From positions 1 to 30,831 of the forward strand of contig JAGWXN010000009.1 of the NCBI GenBank assembly GCA_018969885.1: a DNA stretch of 30,831 nt. The letters are read 5' to 3'. This DNA comes from Betaproteobacteria bacterium. Its GTDB lineage: Bacteria; Pseudomonadota; Gammaproteobacteria; Burkholderiales; Burkholderiaceae. Every line of letters begins with the position of its first letter. Position 1 is the stretch's first letter. The position numbers and the translations under genes are program-made. Under the pieces are notes generated by a model that made no database searches, was not told where the DNA came from, and was given only the letters and a program-made list of their open reading frames with translations. Of the stretch, positions 1 to 9,460 are shown piece by piece.

Positions 1-737
1 ATGGGCGATTGCGATCGCGCGAGACCGCGCTGGGTGAGCCAGCCGAAGGCGGTGAGGCCGGGTAGCGTGCCCAACCCGAATGCGAGCATGATGGCCGCGC
101 CCGAAGCCGCGCTACCCGACACCAGCGCCGCCGTAAGTACGCTGTAGACCATGCCGCAGGGCACCCACCCCCAGGCGGCACCGGCGAGGAGAGCGCCCGT
201 CAGGCCGCTGCGGCGCAGACTCCCTCGCGCGGCGGGCTCGATCAGTCGCCAGACGCGGGATCCTGCGCGTTCCAGCCAGTGAGCGAGCACCGGGATGCCG
301 GTGAGATGCAGACCGATGAGGATCATCATGAGGCTGCCGATGGCAAACGCCGCCTGCTGAAGCGGAAGCAGGTGCGAACCGAGCCAGGCTGCAGATCCGA
401 CCATGCCGGCGAGCGTGCCGGCCAGGGTGTAGCTGCCGATCCGCCCAAGGTTGTAGACGAATTGCGACACAGCCGCTGTCTGCCCATCGAAGGTTCGCTC
501 GGGATGGCCGGCTGCGGCCGGGTGGCGCGCGCTCAGCGTCACCACTGAAAACCCCGCAGGGGGTCTGCTCGTGCGCCGGGTGAGCGTCGTGACGATACCG
601 CCGCACATGCCCACGCAGTGCGCCGTGCCGCCCAATCCAAGCAGCAGCGCCGAGATCATGGTGGGCGCGAGTAATGACCACGATGGCACGGCGAGCGCGG
701 CGTCGATCAGTGCGGCAATTGGCCCGGGATCGGACAT
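1..737 (-). CDS. TauE/SafE-like (UreH-type) integral membrane protein, partial at the C-terminus
   Basis: A minus-strand frame runs open from the ATG at 737 to the left edge, giving 245 complete codons with no stop, so the 3' end lies outside the window. The protein begins MSDPGPIAALIDAAL. At about residues 29-48 it has a glycine-rich first helix ending in GGTAHCVGMCGG, the hallmark of the sulfite exporter TauE/SafE family members often labelled urease accessory UreH-like or cytochrome-biogenesis transmembrane region. Further hydrophobic helices follow, including a conserved WGWVPCGMVYS segment. The His and Cys residues in these motifs suggest handling of a metal or a thiol. In many proteobacteria such genes sit near copper or cbb3-oxidase genes, but no such neighbour is visible here. 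The substrate is unknown. The gene is transcribed away from mtnA. Confidence 0.8.
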   Translation of the reverse strand, partial: MSDPGPIAALIDAALAVPSWSLLAPTMISALLLGLGGTAHCVGMCGGIVTTLTRRTSRPPAGFSVVTLSARHPAAAGHPERTFDGQTAAVSQFVYNLGRIGSYTLAGTLAGMVGSAAWLGSHLLPLQQAAFAIGSLMMILIGLHLTGIPVLAHWLERAGSRVWRLIEPAARGSLRRSGLTGALLAGAAWGWVPCGMVYSVLTAALVSGSAASGAAIMLAFGLGTLPGLTAFGWLTQRGLARSQSP

Positions 738-765
738 GGCGAATACGATGGTGTTATGCGAGACT

Positions 766-792
766 CAGCCGGTCGTGATCCTAGGCCGGCTG
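766..792. promoter_or_regulatory. Inverted repeat between the divergent TauE-like gene and mtnA
   Basis: Arms CAGCCGG (766-772) and CCGGCTG (786-792) are perfect complements separated by 13 bases. They lie in the 74-base gap between the two divergent start codons, about 20 bases upstream of the mtnA ATG. This could be an operator or a hairpin in the mtnA leader. In such GC-rich DNA a 7-base repeat may be chance. Confidence 0.3.
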
Positions 793-811
793 TCCGGTGA
801 GACCTTGCCCA

Positions 812-1924
812 ATGTCAAGAACGCTTCAGACCGATGATCGAGGACAACTTCGCACCGTCGACCAGACACTGCTGCCGTTCGAGTGGCGCAGCATCACGCT
901 CGCGAGTGCCGAGGACTGCCGCGAGGCCATCGTCTCGATGCGGGTGCGCGGCGCGCCGCTGATTGGTGCGGTGGGCGCCTATGGGCTTGCGCTAGCGCTT
1001 CGCAGCGATCCGTCGGATGCGAAGCTGCACGCTGCGTACGCCTGGCTTCTGTCTGCACGACCCACGGCGGTCAACCTGGCCTGGGCGCTCGACCGGGTGC
1101 GGGGACGGGTGGCCGAGCTCGCGCCAGCCGAGCGCGCGGAAGCCGCCTGGCAGGAGGCCGGACGGCTGTGTGACGACGACGCAGCTTGCAACCACCGCAT
1201 TGGCGAGTGGGGCGCACCGCGCCTGCGCGCGTCGGCGCGGGGCGAACTGTCGAGCGCACGACCGCTTCAGGTGCTCACGCATTGCAATGCCGGCCGGCTT
1301 GCCACCATCGACCACGGCACGGCGCTCGCGCCGATCTACGCGCTCGCCGCGTCGGGTGTGCCGATCCATGTCTGGGTCGATGAAACGCGCCCGCGCAATC
1401 AGGGTGCATCGCTTACCGCATGGGAGCTTGCGCAGGCCGGGGTTGCGCACACGGTGATCGCCGACAATGCTGGCGGACTTCTCATGATGCGGGGTGAAGT
1501 CGATGCGGTGATTACCGGCTGTGACCGGGTGGCGGCCAACGGTGATGTGGCAAACAAGATCGGCACCTATCTGAAGGCGCTGGCTGCCGCCGATAACCGG
1601 GTGCCGTTTTATGTCGCCTGTCCGGTGTCCACGCTTGATCCGGCGAGCGCGGATGGCGCCTCGATCGAGATCGAATACCGGAGTGCACGAGAGGTCACGC
1701 ATGCGCGCGGACGGCTCGCTGATGGCAGTGTCGCGGAGGTTGCGCTGATGGATGAGTCGGTGAGGGCGCTCAATCCCGGGTTCGACATTACGCCCGCGCG
1801 CCTGGTGACTGCGCTCATCACCGAGCGTGGCGTGATCGCCGCCGATCGGGTCGCCATCGCCGAGTTGCTCGCGCGCGGGACGGCGGGAGATCACGTCGCA
1901 GCCGGTCGCGAGCAATCGCGATGA
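812..1924 (+). CDS. mtnA: S-methyl-5-thioribose-1-phosphate isomerase (MtnA)
   Basis: Converts 5-methylthioribose-1-phosphate to 5-methylthioribulose-1-phosphate in recycling of methylthioadenosine, the by-product of polyamine and other SAM-consuming syntheses. The 370-residue protein has the family landmarks in order: MRVRGAP near 43-49, HCNAG with the catalytic Cys158, RPRNQGASLTAWEL near 193-206, ADNAGG near 217-222, and TGCDRVAANGDVANKIGTY with catalytic Asp238, then NPGFDITPARLVTALITERG near the end. Cys158 and Asp238 fit the Cys/Asp pair of characterised MtnA enzymes and argue against an eIF2B-like or ribose-1,5-bisphosphate isomerase role. A GTG at 797 is in frame and would add five residues; the ATG at 812 was preferred, although no strong ribosome binding site favours either. 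The stop overlaps the next gene's ATG (ATGA), so the two are probably translationally coupled. Confidence 0.93.
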   Translation: MSRTLQTDDRGQLRTVDQTLLPFEWRSITLASAEDCREAIVSMRVRGAPLIGAVGAYGLALALRSDPSDAKLHAAYAWLLSARPTAVNLAWALDRVRGRVAELAPAERAEAAWQEAGRLCDDDAACNHRIGEWGAPRLRASARGELSSARPLQVLTHCNAGRLATIDHGTALAPIYALAASGVPIHVWVDETRPRNQGASLTAWELAQAGVAHTVIADNAGGLLMMRGEVDAVITGCDRVAANGDVANKIGTYLKALAAADNRVPFYVACPVSTLDPASADGASIEIEYRSAREVTHARGRLADGSVAEVALMDESVRALNPGFDITPARLVTALITERGVIAADRVAIAELLARGTAGDHVAAGREQSR

Positions 1925-2646
1925 GCGCGAATCGGCCCGTCCCCTATCCCTCAGAAAATCATGCGCGGCAGGCGCTGATCGAGACCTGCCTGCAGTTTGC
2001 CCCGCTGGGCCTCAACCAGGGGAAGTCGGGCAATGCGTCGCTCCGCTGGCATCGGAGCGCTGAAGACGGCATGCTGGTGACGCCGAGCGGTCTCGCTTAC
2101 GAGCGCATGCAGATTGACGATCTGGTCTGGGTGCCGCTTGAGCAGCCCGCGCCTCATGATCACGAACCTGTTCTCGCGCCGCCTCCGCGCTTTGATGGTC
2201 CGCGCGTACCCTCGTCGGAATGGCGGATGCATCTCGACATCTATCGGGCGCGGCGTGAGGCAGGCGCCGTGGTGCATGTGCATTCCTCATACGCCACGAC
2301 GCTCGCCTGTCTGCCTGCCATTCAGGCCGCGGGTATTCCGGCCTTTCATTACATGATTGCAGTGGCAGGCGGCCATGACATCCGGTGCGCCCGCTATGCC
2401 ACCTTCGGTACGCAGGCGCTCTCCGATGAGGCGCTGGCCGCGCTGACCGACCGGCGAGCGTGCCTGCTCGCCAATCACGGGCAGATCGCCTTGGGCGCAA
2501 ACCTGCCCCAGGCGTTGTCGATCGCATTAGAGGTGGAGACACTCTCTCGCCAGTATCTGCAGGCGCTGCAAGTGGGTAGCCCGGTGATGTTATCCGATGA
2601 AGAGATGCGGCGCGTGCTGGAGGCGTTTGCCGGCTACGGGCGCTAG
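1921..2646 (+). CDS. Class II aldolase/adducin family protein, probable 5-methylthioribulose-1-phosphate aldolase (Ald2-like)
   Basis: A 241-residue zinc-dependent class II aldolase related to fuculose-phosphate aldolase. Visible landmarks are GNAS (phosphate loop, 37-40), TPSG (54-57), SSEW with the likely catalytic Glu100, the metal ligands His119 and His121 in VVHVHSS, and His186 in ANHG. The Glu-to-first-His spacing of 19 matches FucA. The four-base overlap with mtnA makes methylthioribulose-1-phosphate the likely substrate. Two reactions are possible: dehydration (MtnB, classical methionine salvage) or aldol cleavage to DHAP plus methylthioacetaldehyde (Ald2 of the DHAP shunt). The SSEWRMH motif resembles FucA/Ald2 more than MtnB, and no mtnC, mtnD or mtnW lies nearby, so the aldolase is favoured by inference. 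It ends 12 bases from the convergent uvrA stop. Confidence 0.8.
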   Translation: MSANRPVPYPSENHARQALIETCLQFAPLGLNQGKSGNASLRWHRSAEDGMLVTPSGLAYERMQIDDLVWVPLEQPAPHDHEPVLAPPPRFDGPRVPSSEWRMHLDIYRARREAGAVVHVHSSYATTLACLPAIQAAGIPAFHYMIAVAGGHDIRCARYATFGTQALSDEALAALTDRRACLLANHGQIALGANLPQALSIALEVETLSRQYLQALQVGSPVMLSDEEMRRVLEAFAGYGR

Positions 2647-2658
2647 GCTGATTGTTGC

Positions 2659-5511
2659 TCAGGCCGCCCGCCGGTCGGCGACCGAAGGCAGCACGCGCGC
2701 GAGGTATTGCCCGGTGTGGCTTCCCGCCACGCCTGCGACCTCCTCAGGCGTTCCGAAGGCCACCAGCTGCCCGCCCTGATCGCCACCCTCCGGGCCCAGG
2801 TCGACCACCCAGTCAGCGGCTTTGATCACATCCAGATTGTGTTCAATCACGATCACCGTGTTGCCCCGCTCGCGAAGCTTGGCGATCACCTTGAGCAGCA
2901 TGGCGACGTCATGGAAATGAAGGCCAGTGGTGGGTTCATCGAGCACATAGAGCGTGCGGCCGGTGTCACGCCGCGACAGCTCCTCTGCAAGCTTCACGCG
3001 CTGGGCCTCGCCACCGGAAAGCGTGGTGGCGCTCTGCCCCAGCCGCACATAACCGAGACCAACCTCGATCAGCGTGGCGAGTTTTCGCGCAAGCGTGGGA
3101 ACGTTCTCGAAGAATTCATGGGCCTGTACGATGGTCATGTCGAGCACGTCCGCAATGTTGCGGCCGCGCCAGCGCACCTCGAGCGTTTCGCGGTTGTACC
3201 GGGCACCGCGGCAGGCCTCGCACGGCACATAGACATCGGGCAGAAAATGCATCTGTACGCGGATGAGGCCATCGCCCTCGCAGGCCTCGCATCGGCCGCC
3301 CTTCACATTGAAGGAAAAGCGACCGGCGCCGTAGCCACGCTCGCGGGCGGCAGACGACTCGGCAAAGAGCTCACGGATCGGTGCGAAGAGGCCCGTGTAG
3401 GTGGCGGGGTTTGAACGGGGCGTGCGGCCGATCGGGCTCTGGTCAACCGCAATCACCTTGTCGAAATGCTCCAGACCGTCGATGCCGTCACAGCCGGGGG
3501 TGATGATTTTTCTGTGATTGACCAGTTGCAGGGCCGCCGCAAGCAACGTGTCGTTGACCAGGGTGGACTTGCCGGAACCTGAGACCCCGGTGACCACACT
3601 CACGACGCCGACCGGAAAACGCGCAGTGATCGCCCGTAGATTGTGGCCTCGCGCGCCACGCACTGTGAGCCAACGCCCGTCGCCTCGATGCCGCTCGATC
3701 GGCACGGGTACACCCAGCCTGCCCGACAGGTATTGCCCGGTGATCGACTGATCGGAGGCTTCGATCGCGGCGGGCGCACCCTGGGCGACCACCGTCCCGC
3801 CATGCTCACCTGCACCCGGCCCCATGTCGATGACATAGTCGGCCGCGCGAATCGCTTCCTCGTCATGCTCAACCACCAGCACCGAGTTGCCCAGATCACG
3901 CAGACGTCGGAGCGTGCCGATCAGTCGCTCGTTGTCGCGCTGATGGAGCCCGATTGAAGGCTCGTCAAGCACATACATGACGCCGGTGAGGCCCGAGCCG
4001 ATCTGCGAAGCGAGCCGGATGCGTTGCGCCTCGCCTCCGGAGAGCGTTTCGGCCGGACGGTCCAGGCTCAGGTATCCCAGGCCCACATCGTTGAGAAAGC
4101 GCAGCCGTTCGCGAATCTCCCGGATCACGCGTTCCGCAATCTGCCCTTGCGCGCCGGGAAGCGCGAGCGTGGAAAACCATTGGTGGGCACGCGACAGGGT
4201 CCACCCGGAGACCTCGTAGATGGGATGATCATGGCCCGCCAAGCCCAGTCGCACATGGCGCGCGGCAGCACGCAGCCTGGACCCCCCGCACTCGGGGCAG
4301 GGCCGCCGGCTCAGATAACGCCCCAGTTCCTCGCGCACCTGGCTGGATTCGGTATCCCGACGACGGCGCTCGAGGTTGGGGATCACCCCCTCGAAGCGCT
4401 CGTCGGGCGAGGCGGCGGCCGGCGTACCGGTTGCGTAGCGAAGGGCAAGTTTGCGCGCGCCTGACCCGTAAAGAATCACCTGCTGTACGGCCTCGGGCAA
4501 CTGCGAAAACGGCAGGTCGAGATCAAAGCCGAGCGCCTGCGCAAGGCTTGTAAGCGTGGCGAAGGCGAACTCGTTGCGTCGGTCCCAACCTCGGATCGCC
4601 CCTGATGCCAGGCTCAGGTCGGGGAATTCGACCACGCGGTCGGGGTCGACATATTCGATATCGCCCAAGCCATTGCATTCAGGGCAGGCGCCCGCGGGGT
4701 TGTTGAAGGAAAAGAGTCGCGGCTCGAGGTCGGGGCTCAGGCGAGCGCAATCGGGGCAAGCGAAGCGGCTGGAGAACGTGTGTTCGCGGCCGTTGTCGGG
4801 CTCGACCGCGCTTGCCCGGCCTCCGGCCAGCCCGAGCGCGGTTTCAAAGGAATCGGCGAGTCGCTGCCGGGCGGCGGCGGCTACCCGTAGCCGGTCGACG
4901 ATCACCTCGATCGCAGCCGCTGCAGCCGGCAGTCCCGAGGGCGCCTCAGCGAGCTCGACCAGCTTGCCGTTGATTCGCGCGCGCACAAACCCCTGCGCCT
5001 GCAAGTCGGCGATGGCAGCACCGGTATCGCGGCAGCGTTCGGGCGGGAGCGGCGCGAGAATCATGAGCCGCGCGCCTTCGCCCAGAGCGAGCATCTGGTC
5101 GACCATTTGCGAGACGGTTTGCGCAGCGAGTGCCCGGTGTGGGTGGTCGGGGCAGTGTGGGTTGCCCGCTCGCGCATAGAGCAGTCGCAGGTAATCATTG
5201 ATTTCTGTGACGGTCCCGACCGTGGAGCGGGGGTTGTGGCTGCCTGACTTCTGCTCGATGGCGATGGCGGGCGACAACCCCTCGATCAGATCAACGTCGG
5301 GCTTTTCCATCAGCTGCAGGAACTGCCGGGCGTAGGCCGACAGCGACTCGACGTAGCGGCGCTGGCCTTCCGCGTACAAAGTGTCAAACGCGAGCGAAGA
5401 CTTGCCCGACCCGGACAGGCCGGTGATCACGACCAGCTGGTCGCGCGGGATGTCGAGGTCGATGTTCTTGAGGTTGTGCGTGCGGGCGCCGCGGATGCTG
5501 ATCGCGTTCAT
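2659..5511 (-). CDS. uvrA: Excinuclease ABC subunit A
   Basis: Damage-recognition ATPase of nucleotide excision repair; a dimer loads UvrB at lesions. The 950-residue length is normal. The start [20 protein letters not shown] is the usual UvrA N-terminus. Walker A GLSGSGKS lies at 31-38 and a second, GVSGSGKST, in the C-terminal half. The two ABC signatures, both LSGGEAQR, are followed by [11 protein letters not shown] and [11 protein letters not shown] respectively. Zinc modules are visible as CPDC...CPEC in the first half and CEAC...CEAC in the second. The gene is divergent from the MFS transporter with an 84-base gap. I saw no CTGT-N8-ACAG LexA box in that gap, so SOS control is not supported here. 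The uvrA / MFS / ssb arrangement is common in betaproteobacteria. Confidence 0.97.
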   Translation of the reverse strand: MNAISIRGARTHNLKNIDLDIPRDQLVVITGLSGSGKSSLAFDTLYAEGQRRYVESLSAYARQFLQLMEKPDVDLIEGLSPAIAIEQKSGSHNPRSTVGTVTEINDYLRLLYARAGNPHCPDHPHRALAAQTVSQMVDQMLALGEGARLMILAPLPPERCRDTGAAIADLQAQGFVRARINGKLVELAEAPSGLPAAAAAIEVIVDRLRVAAAARQRLADSFETALGLAGGRASAVEPDNGREHTFSSRFACPDCARLSPDLEPRLFSFNNPAGACPECNGLGDIEYVDPDRVVEFPDLSLASGAIRGWDRRNEFAFATLTSLAQALGFDLDLPFSQLPEAVQQVILYGSGARKLALRYATGTPAAASPDERFEGVIPNLERRRRDTESSQVREELGRYLSRRPCPECGGSRLRAAARHVRLGLAGHDHPIYEVSGWTLSRAHQWFSTLALPGAQGQIAERVIREIRERLRFLNDVGLGYLSLDRPAETLSGGEAQRIRLASQIGSGLTGVMYVLDEPSIGLHQRDNERLIGTLRRLRDLGNSVLVVEHDEEAIRAADYVIDMGPGAGEHGGTVVAQGAPAAIEASDQSITGQYLSGRLGVPVPIERHRGDGRWLTVRGARGHNLRAITARFPVGVVSVVTGVSGSGKSTLVNDTLLAAALQLVNHRKIITPGCDGIDGLEHFDKVIAVDQSPIGRTPRSNPATYTGLFAPIRELFAESSAARERGYGAGRFSFNVKGGRCEACEGDGLIRVQMHFLPDVYVPCEACRGARYNRETLEVRWRGRNIADVLDMTIVQAHEFFENVPTLARKLATLIEVGLGYVRLGQSATTLSGGEAQRVKLAEELSRRDTGRTLYVLDEPTTGLHFHDVAMLLKVIAKLRERGNTVIVIEHNLDVIKAADWVVDLGPEGGDQGGQLVAFGTPEEVAGVAGSHTGQYLARVLPSVADRRAA

Positions 5512-5595
5512 CGGGGAGGGTGTGGGCGGTGGGCAAGCGATGCCGGGCCGCGAGAGGGTAATCGGCTAATATAAACCGTTGAGCCCACTCAAGCG

Positions 5596-6801
5596 ATGAA
5601 TCGCCCCTCCCATTCCACCTCTGAAAGCATGAGCCGCGACGAATTGCGCGCTGCTGCTGCCCTGTCGTCGGTACAGGGTTTGCGCATGCTGGGCCTTTTC
5701 ATCGTGCTGCCGGTGCTCGCCGTTCATGCCCACTCGTTGCCTGATGGTCACGATGCCCGGCTGGTCGGTCTGGCGCTGGGCATTTACGGGCTCACGCAGG
5801 CTTTGTTACAGCTGCCGCTGGGCGCCGCCTCGGATCGCCTGGGTCGAAAGCCGGTGATCATCTTCGGTCTCGCGCTCTTTGCAATCGGCAGCTTCATTGC
5901 TGCAAGCGCCGACGATTTGCTGGTGATGACAATCGGCCGGGGGCTGCAGGGCGCGGGGGCGATTTCCGCAGCGGTAAGCGCTTTCGTGGCCGACTCCACC
6001 CGCGACAGTCAACGTACCAAGGCGATGGCGATGGTGGGCATCACCATTGGTGTGAGCTTTGCCCTGTCGCTGATCGTGGCGCCCCCCCTTTACCGCTGGG
6101 TGGGCATCGGTGGCATGTTCGCCTTTACTGGCGTGCTGGCTCTTGCCGCGATCGCCTCGGTGATTTTCATGGTGCCGTCGGCACCCCGGGTGGCCCGGGG
6201 GCGGCTCACCCGCGAAACCGTGCTGCGGGTGGCGGCCGAGCCCGACCTGATGCGGCTCAATTTCGGAATCTTCACGTTGCATGCGGTGCAGGTTGCGATT
6301 TTCGTGGCGCTGCCAGGCTGGCTGGTCGAGCGCGCGGGGCTCGCGCTGCCCTCGCACTGGATGCTTTACCTGCCCGTGGTGCTGCTGTCGTTTTGGCCGA
6401 TGATGCCGGCGCTTCGCTGGGGGGAACGGCAGGGGCGGGCGCGAACCGTCTTCGTTGCAAGCGTTGCCGTGCTGGCGCTCGTGATGTTCGCGCTGGCGAC
6501 CCGGCCCGAGGGACTAATCCCCTTTGCGGTGCTGCTGTTCGCATTTTTCGCAGCCTTCAATATTCTCGAGGCGAGCCTTCCTTCGATGGTCTCGCAGCTT
6601 GCGCCGGCCGACCTGCGTGGCACGGCGCTGGGCCTCTTCAATACCTCGCAGTCGCTGGGCCTCTTCACGGGCGGGGCGGCTGCGGGCGCGGTGCGAGCGG
6701 TCTGGGGCGATGCGGCGGTGTTTCTGCTGGCAGGCGTCATCATCGTGGTCTGGCTCATTGCAGCGTTGCGGCATCGCCTCTGGCCTGCCGCCGCGCATTA
6801 A
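5596..6801 (+). CDS. MFS transporter, YajR-like drug/metabolite exporter
   Basis: A 401-residue protein with about twelve hydrophobic segments. Motif A of the major facilitator superfamily, [13 protein letters not shown], sits in the loop after helix 2 (near residues 76-88), and motif-C-like glycine-rich helices follow. Overall resemblance is to the YajR group of H+-antiporters, but the C-terminal ferredoxin-like cytoplasmic domain of E. coli YajR is absent because the protein ends soon after helix 12. The start at 5596 begins [16 protein letters not shown]; an internal ATG at 5629 (MSRDELRAA) is an equally plausible start because the first eleven residues are hydrophilic and not part of the fold. 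The substrate cannot be told. It lies directly upstream of ssb in the same direction. Confidence 0.88.
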   Translation: MNRPSHSTSESMSRDELRAAAALSSVQGLRMLGLFIVLPVLAVHAHSLPDGHDARLVGLALGIYGLTQALLQLPLGAASDRLGRKPVIIFGLALFAIGSFIAASADDLLVMTIGRGLQGAGAISAAVSAFVADSTRDSQRTKAMAMVGITIGVSFALSLIVAPPLYRWVGIGGMFAFTGVLALAAIASVIFMVPSAPRVARGRLTRETVLRVAAEPDLMRLNFGIFTLHAVQVAIFVALPGWLVERAGLALPSHWMLYLPVVLLSFWPMMPALRWGERQGRARTVFVASVAVLALVMFALATRPEGLIPFAVLLFAFFAAFNILEASLPSMVSQLAPADLRGTALGLFNTSQSLGLFTGGAAAGAVRAVWGDAAVFLLAGVIIVVWLIAALRHRLWPAAAH

Positions 6802-6836
6802 GCGGTAATCGAACTCTTTATGCTCGGGAGGGCAAT

Positions 6837-7316
6837 ATGGCTTCAGTCAACAAGGTGATCATCATGGGTAATCTCGGGCGCGATCCCGAAACCCGGTTCA
6901 CCGCCAACGGCGCCGCGGTCTGCAATCTGCGCATCGCCACCACCCGCTCCTGGAAAGACAAGGCGAGCGGCGAGCGGCGCGAGGAAACCGAATGGCACAG
7001 CGTGGTGCTCTACGACCGGTTGGCTGAAATCGCCGGTGAGTACCTGCGCAAGGGCCGGCCGGTGTATGTCGAGGGGCGGCTCCAAACCCGCAAATGGCAG
7101 GACAAGGAAGGCCAGGACCGCTACACCACCGAAATCGTCGGCATGGAAATGCAGCTGCTCGGCTCGCGCGATGGCGGCGGCGGCGCCGGGGGGGATGATG
7201 CGGGTTCGGGTGGCGCTCCGGCGCGTGCGCCTGCGGCAGCGGGCGGCGCCAATGCAGGGGCCCGGAAGCCCGCGGGCCGCGGCCTCGATGACGTTGACGA
7301 CGACATCCCCTTCTGA
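6837..7316 (+). CDS. ssb: Single-stranded DNA-binding protein
   Basis: A 159-residue SSB that coats single-stranded DNA in replication, recombination and repair. It has the N-terminal OB fold (about 1-108), starting [18 protein letters not shown] and containing the [15 protein letters not shown] and [13 protein letters not shown] strands. A disordered Gly/Ala-rich linker follows (about 115-150). The protein ends in DDDIPF, the acidic tip that recruits partner proteins. The start at 6837 is supported by a strong GGGAGGG ribosome binding site four bases upstream (6826-6832); the longer open frame beginning at 6393 runs inside the transporter gene and is not used. A 35-base gap separates it from the transporter. 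Confidence 0.97.
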   Translation: MASVNKVIIMGNLGRDPETRFTANGAAVCNLRIATTRSWKDKASGERREETEWHSVVLYDRLAEIAGEYLRKGRPVYVEGRLQTRKWQDKEGQDRYTTEIVGMEMQLLGSRDGGGGAGGDDAGSGGAPARAPAAAGGANAGARKPAGRGLDDVDDDIPF

Positions 7317-7333
7317 TCCGAGCGGGCGCGCGC

Positions 7334-8776
7334 ATGCAACATTTCATCGGCAACGCCCCAGCTGACCCCGCCGACAGCCGGCCCATTCCGGTGGTCGACC
7401 CTAGCAACGGCGAGCACTTTGGCAGCCTTGCGCGGGGCACCGCTCCGGATATTGATCGGGCGGTGGCGGCTGCGCGCGCCGCACTGGGCGAATGCTTTGA
7501 TGGTCCCTGGGGGCGGGTCTCCGCTGCGGCGCGCGGGCGGCTGCTCCAGAAGCTTGGGCAGTCGGTGGCGGCGCATGCCGATTCGCTCGCGCAGCTCGAG
7601 GCGCGTGATACCGGCAAGTCGCTCAAAACCGCACGGGCCGATGTCGCCGCGCTCGCACGCTACTTCGAGTACTACGCTGGCGCCTGCGACAAGCTCCACG
7701 GCCAAACCCTGCCTTATGAGCCCGGCTATCTGGTGGCCACCGTGCGCGAGCCGCACGGCGTCACCGGCCACATCATTCCCTGGAACTACCCCATGCAGAT
7801 CTTCGGCCGCACCGTGGGCGCGGCGCTGGCAGCGGGTAATGCGTGTGTGGTGAAGCCGGCCGAAGACGCAAGCCTCAGCTCGCTCAGGCTCGCGGAGCTC
7901 GCGGCCGAGGTGGGCTTTCCCGCGGGCGCGCTCAATATCGTCACCGGCTATGGCGCCGAGGCAGGCGCGAGTCTGTGCGCCCATCCCGGCATCGATCACC
8001 TGTCCTTTACCGGTTCGAGCGCCACCGGCCGGCTGGTGGCCTCAGCGGCGGCCGAGCGCCACTGTCCGGTCACCCTCGAGCTCGGCGGCAAATCGCCGCA
8101 GCTGGTTTTCGCTGATGCCGACCTCGATGCGGCGCTGCCGGTCATCGTGAATGCCATCGTCCAGAACGCCGGGCAGACCTGCTCGGCGGGCAGCCGTCTG
8201 CTGGTCGAGCGCAGCATCTACGAGGCCGTTGTCGAGCGGGTTGCCGATCGATTTCGATCGCTGGTGGCGGGCCCTCCGGCGCTCGAGCTCGACATGGGGC
8301 CGCTCGTCAATCGCAGGCAATTCGATCGCGTGCGGCAGCTGCTCGCCGAGGGCCAAGCCGACGGCCTTCAGGTCGCTGCGCGAGGACAGCTTCATCCGCA
8401 GGCCGCCTCCGCCGGGTTCTATCAGGAGGCGGTGCTCCTTCGTGATGTCCCACCCGAGCATGCGCTCGCTCAACAGGAAATCTTCGGGCCGGTGCTGGTC
8501 GCCATGCCCTTTGATGACGAGGCCCACGCGGTACGGCTGGCCAACGGCACCTCCTACGGACTGGTTGCCGGGGTCTGGACGCGCGACGGCGCTCGGCAGA
8601 TGCGGCTGGCAAGGTCATTACGCTGCGGCCAGGTGTTCGTGAACAACTATGGGGCTGGCGGCGGGGTCGAACTGCCCTTCGGCGGCATGCGCGCAAGCGG
8701 CCACGGCCGCGAGAAAGGGTTCGAGGCGCTCTACGGGTTCACGGTGCTTAAAACCATTGCCATCCGTCACGGCTAG
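7334..8776 (+). CDS. NAD(P)-dependent aldehyde dehydrogenase
   Basis: A 480-residue member of the aldehyde dehydrogenase superfamily, oxidising an aldehyde to the carboxylic acid. Catalytic landmarks are all present: Asn151 in PWNYPM, Lys174 in VVKPAE, the general base Glu249 in LELGGKSP, and the nucleophile Cys283 in NAGQTCSAGSR. The C-terminal FGPVL, NNYGAGG and PFGG motifs are also normal. The sequence is most like the betaine-aldehyde / aminobutyraldehyde / broad-specificity branch, but the substrate cannot be decided. It starts 17 bases after ssb, so it may be cotranscribed with it, although a functional link to ssb is not expected. A link to the methylthioacetaldehyde expected from the upstream mtnA-aldolase pair is only a guess. 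Confidence 0.92.
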   Translation: MQHFIGNAPADPADSRPIPVVDPSNGEHFGSLARGTAPDIDRAVAAARAALGECFDGPWGRVSAAARGRLLQKLGQSVAAHADSLAQLEARDTGKSLKTARADVAALARYFEYYAGACDKLHGQTLPYEPGYLVATVREPHGVTGHIIPWNYPMQIFGRTVGAALAAGNACVVKPAEDASLSSLRLAELAAEVGFPAGALNIVTGYGAEAGASLCAHPGIDHLSFTGSSATGRLVASAAAERHCPVTLELGGKSPQLVFADADLDAALPVIVNAIVQNAGQTCSAGSRLLVERSIYEAVVERVADRFRSLVAGPPALELDMGPLVNRRQFDRVRQLLAEGQADGLQVAARGQLHPQAASAGFYQEAVLLRDVPPEHALAQQEIFGPVLVAMPFDDEAHAVRLANGTSYGLVAGVWTRDGARQMRLARSLRCGQVFVNNYGAGGGVELPFGGMRASGHGREKGFEALYGFTVLKTIAIRHG

Positions 8777-8887
8777 GCGCGGGCGACGCGGCCCACGGGC
8801 TGCGAGGCCCGGGTTTGATCAACTCGGCTGCACCTCGGAACCCCGGCCGGCGGCTGGCTACCGCGTACCTCGCGCCACGCCTCGGGC

Positions 8888-8893
8888 TATACT
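8888..8893 (+). promoter_or_regulatory. Possible -10 element upstream of the zinc-ribbon gene
   Basis: TATACT at 8888-8893 resembles a sigma-70 -10 box. It sits in the 164-base gap between the aldehyde dehydrogenase and the FmdB-like gene, about 48 bases before the ATG. No convincing -35 hexamer is visible 16-18 bases upstream, so the call is tentative. The rest of the gap shows nothing recognisable. Confidence 0.35.
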
Positions 8894-8940
8894 TTAGGGT
8901 TCGCCTCAACCCATACCGCGATTTTCGCGACCCCGCCGCC

Positions 8941-9372
8941 ATGCCCATTTACGCCTATCGTTGCCAAGACTGCGGCTTCGAAAAGGATCAGCTACAGAAG
9001 CTGTCTGATGCGCCGCTCACGGTCTGCCCGTCGTGCAGTGGAAACGGTTTTGCTCGCAAGCTCACCGCGCCTGCCTTCCAGTTGAAGGGGTCGGGCTGGT
9101 ATGTCACCGACTTCCGCGACGGCGGCCAGAAGAAGGCCGGTGCCGAGGGTGCGGCTGAAGGCGGCGATGCGGTGGGCGACAAAGCATCAGACAAGCCAGC
9201 AGGCGCTAACACGGGCGCGGCCACCGAGACGGCCAAGAGCGACAGCGCTTCAGCGGCCGCGGGCGCTGAAGCGAGCAAGCCCGCTGATTCCGGCGCCGCC
9301 AAAACCGCCTCGGCTGCCAGCTCGCCAGCACCCAAGCCTGCGAGCCCCTCCGCATCGGGGGCATCGGCCTGA
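8941..9372 (+). CDS. FmdB family zinc-ribbon protein
   Basis: A 143-residue small protein starting MPIYAYRCQDCG, the standard opening of the FmdB zinc-ribbon family. One zinc site is formed by Cys8, Cys11, Cys29 and Cys32. The recognisable domain ends near residue 60 (GSGWYVTDF). The remaining 80 residues are a low-complexity Ala/Ser/Lys/Pro tail, longer than the usual short tail. Molecular function of the family is unsettled; the name comes from a proposed regulator of formamidase genes. In betaproteobacteria it regularly precedes a DUF502 gene and aspS, as here. The ATG at 8941 was chosen because the domain begins exactly there; the open frame extends upstream without homology. Confidence 0.9.
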   Translation: MPIYAYRCQDCGFEKDQLQKLSDAPLTVCPSCSGNGFARKLTAPAFQLKGSGWYVTDFRDGGQKKAGAEGAAEGGDAVGDKASDKPAGANTGAATETAKSDSASAAAGAEASKPADSGAAKTASAASSPAPKPASPSASGASA

Positions 9373-9460
9373 GCACGCAACTGCGGCGTCATCGCGTCGT
9401 CATCACTGGCGGGCAGCGTGTCGGCATCGCCTCACGCGACATCACCCTCAGAGTCCACTC

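Noticed and set aside
992..1915. A 307-residue antisense open frame opposite mtnA
   Set aside because: The plus-strand frame has complete MtnA motifs; the antisense translation resembles no family.
5512..5595. Possible LexA/SOS box controlling uvrA
   Set aside because: No CTGT-N8-ACAG-like sequence is visible in the gap between uvrA and the transporter.
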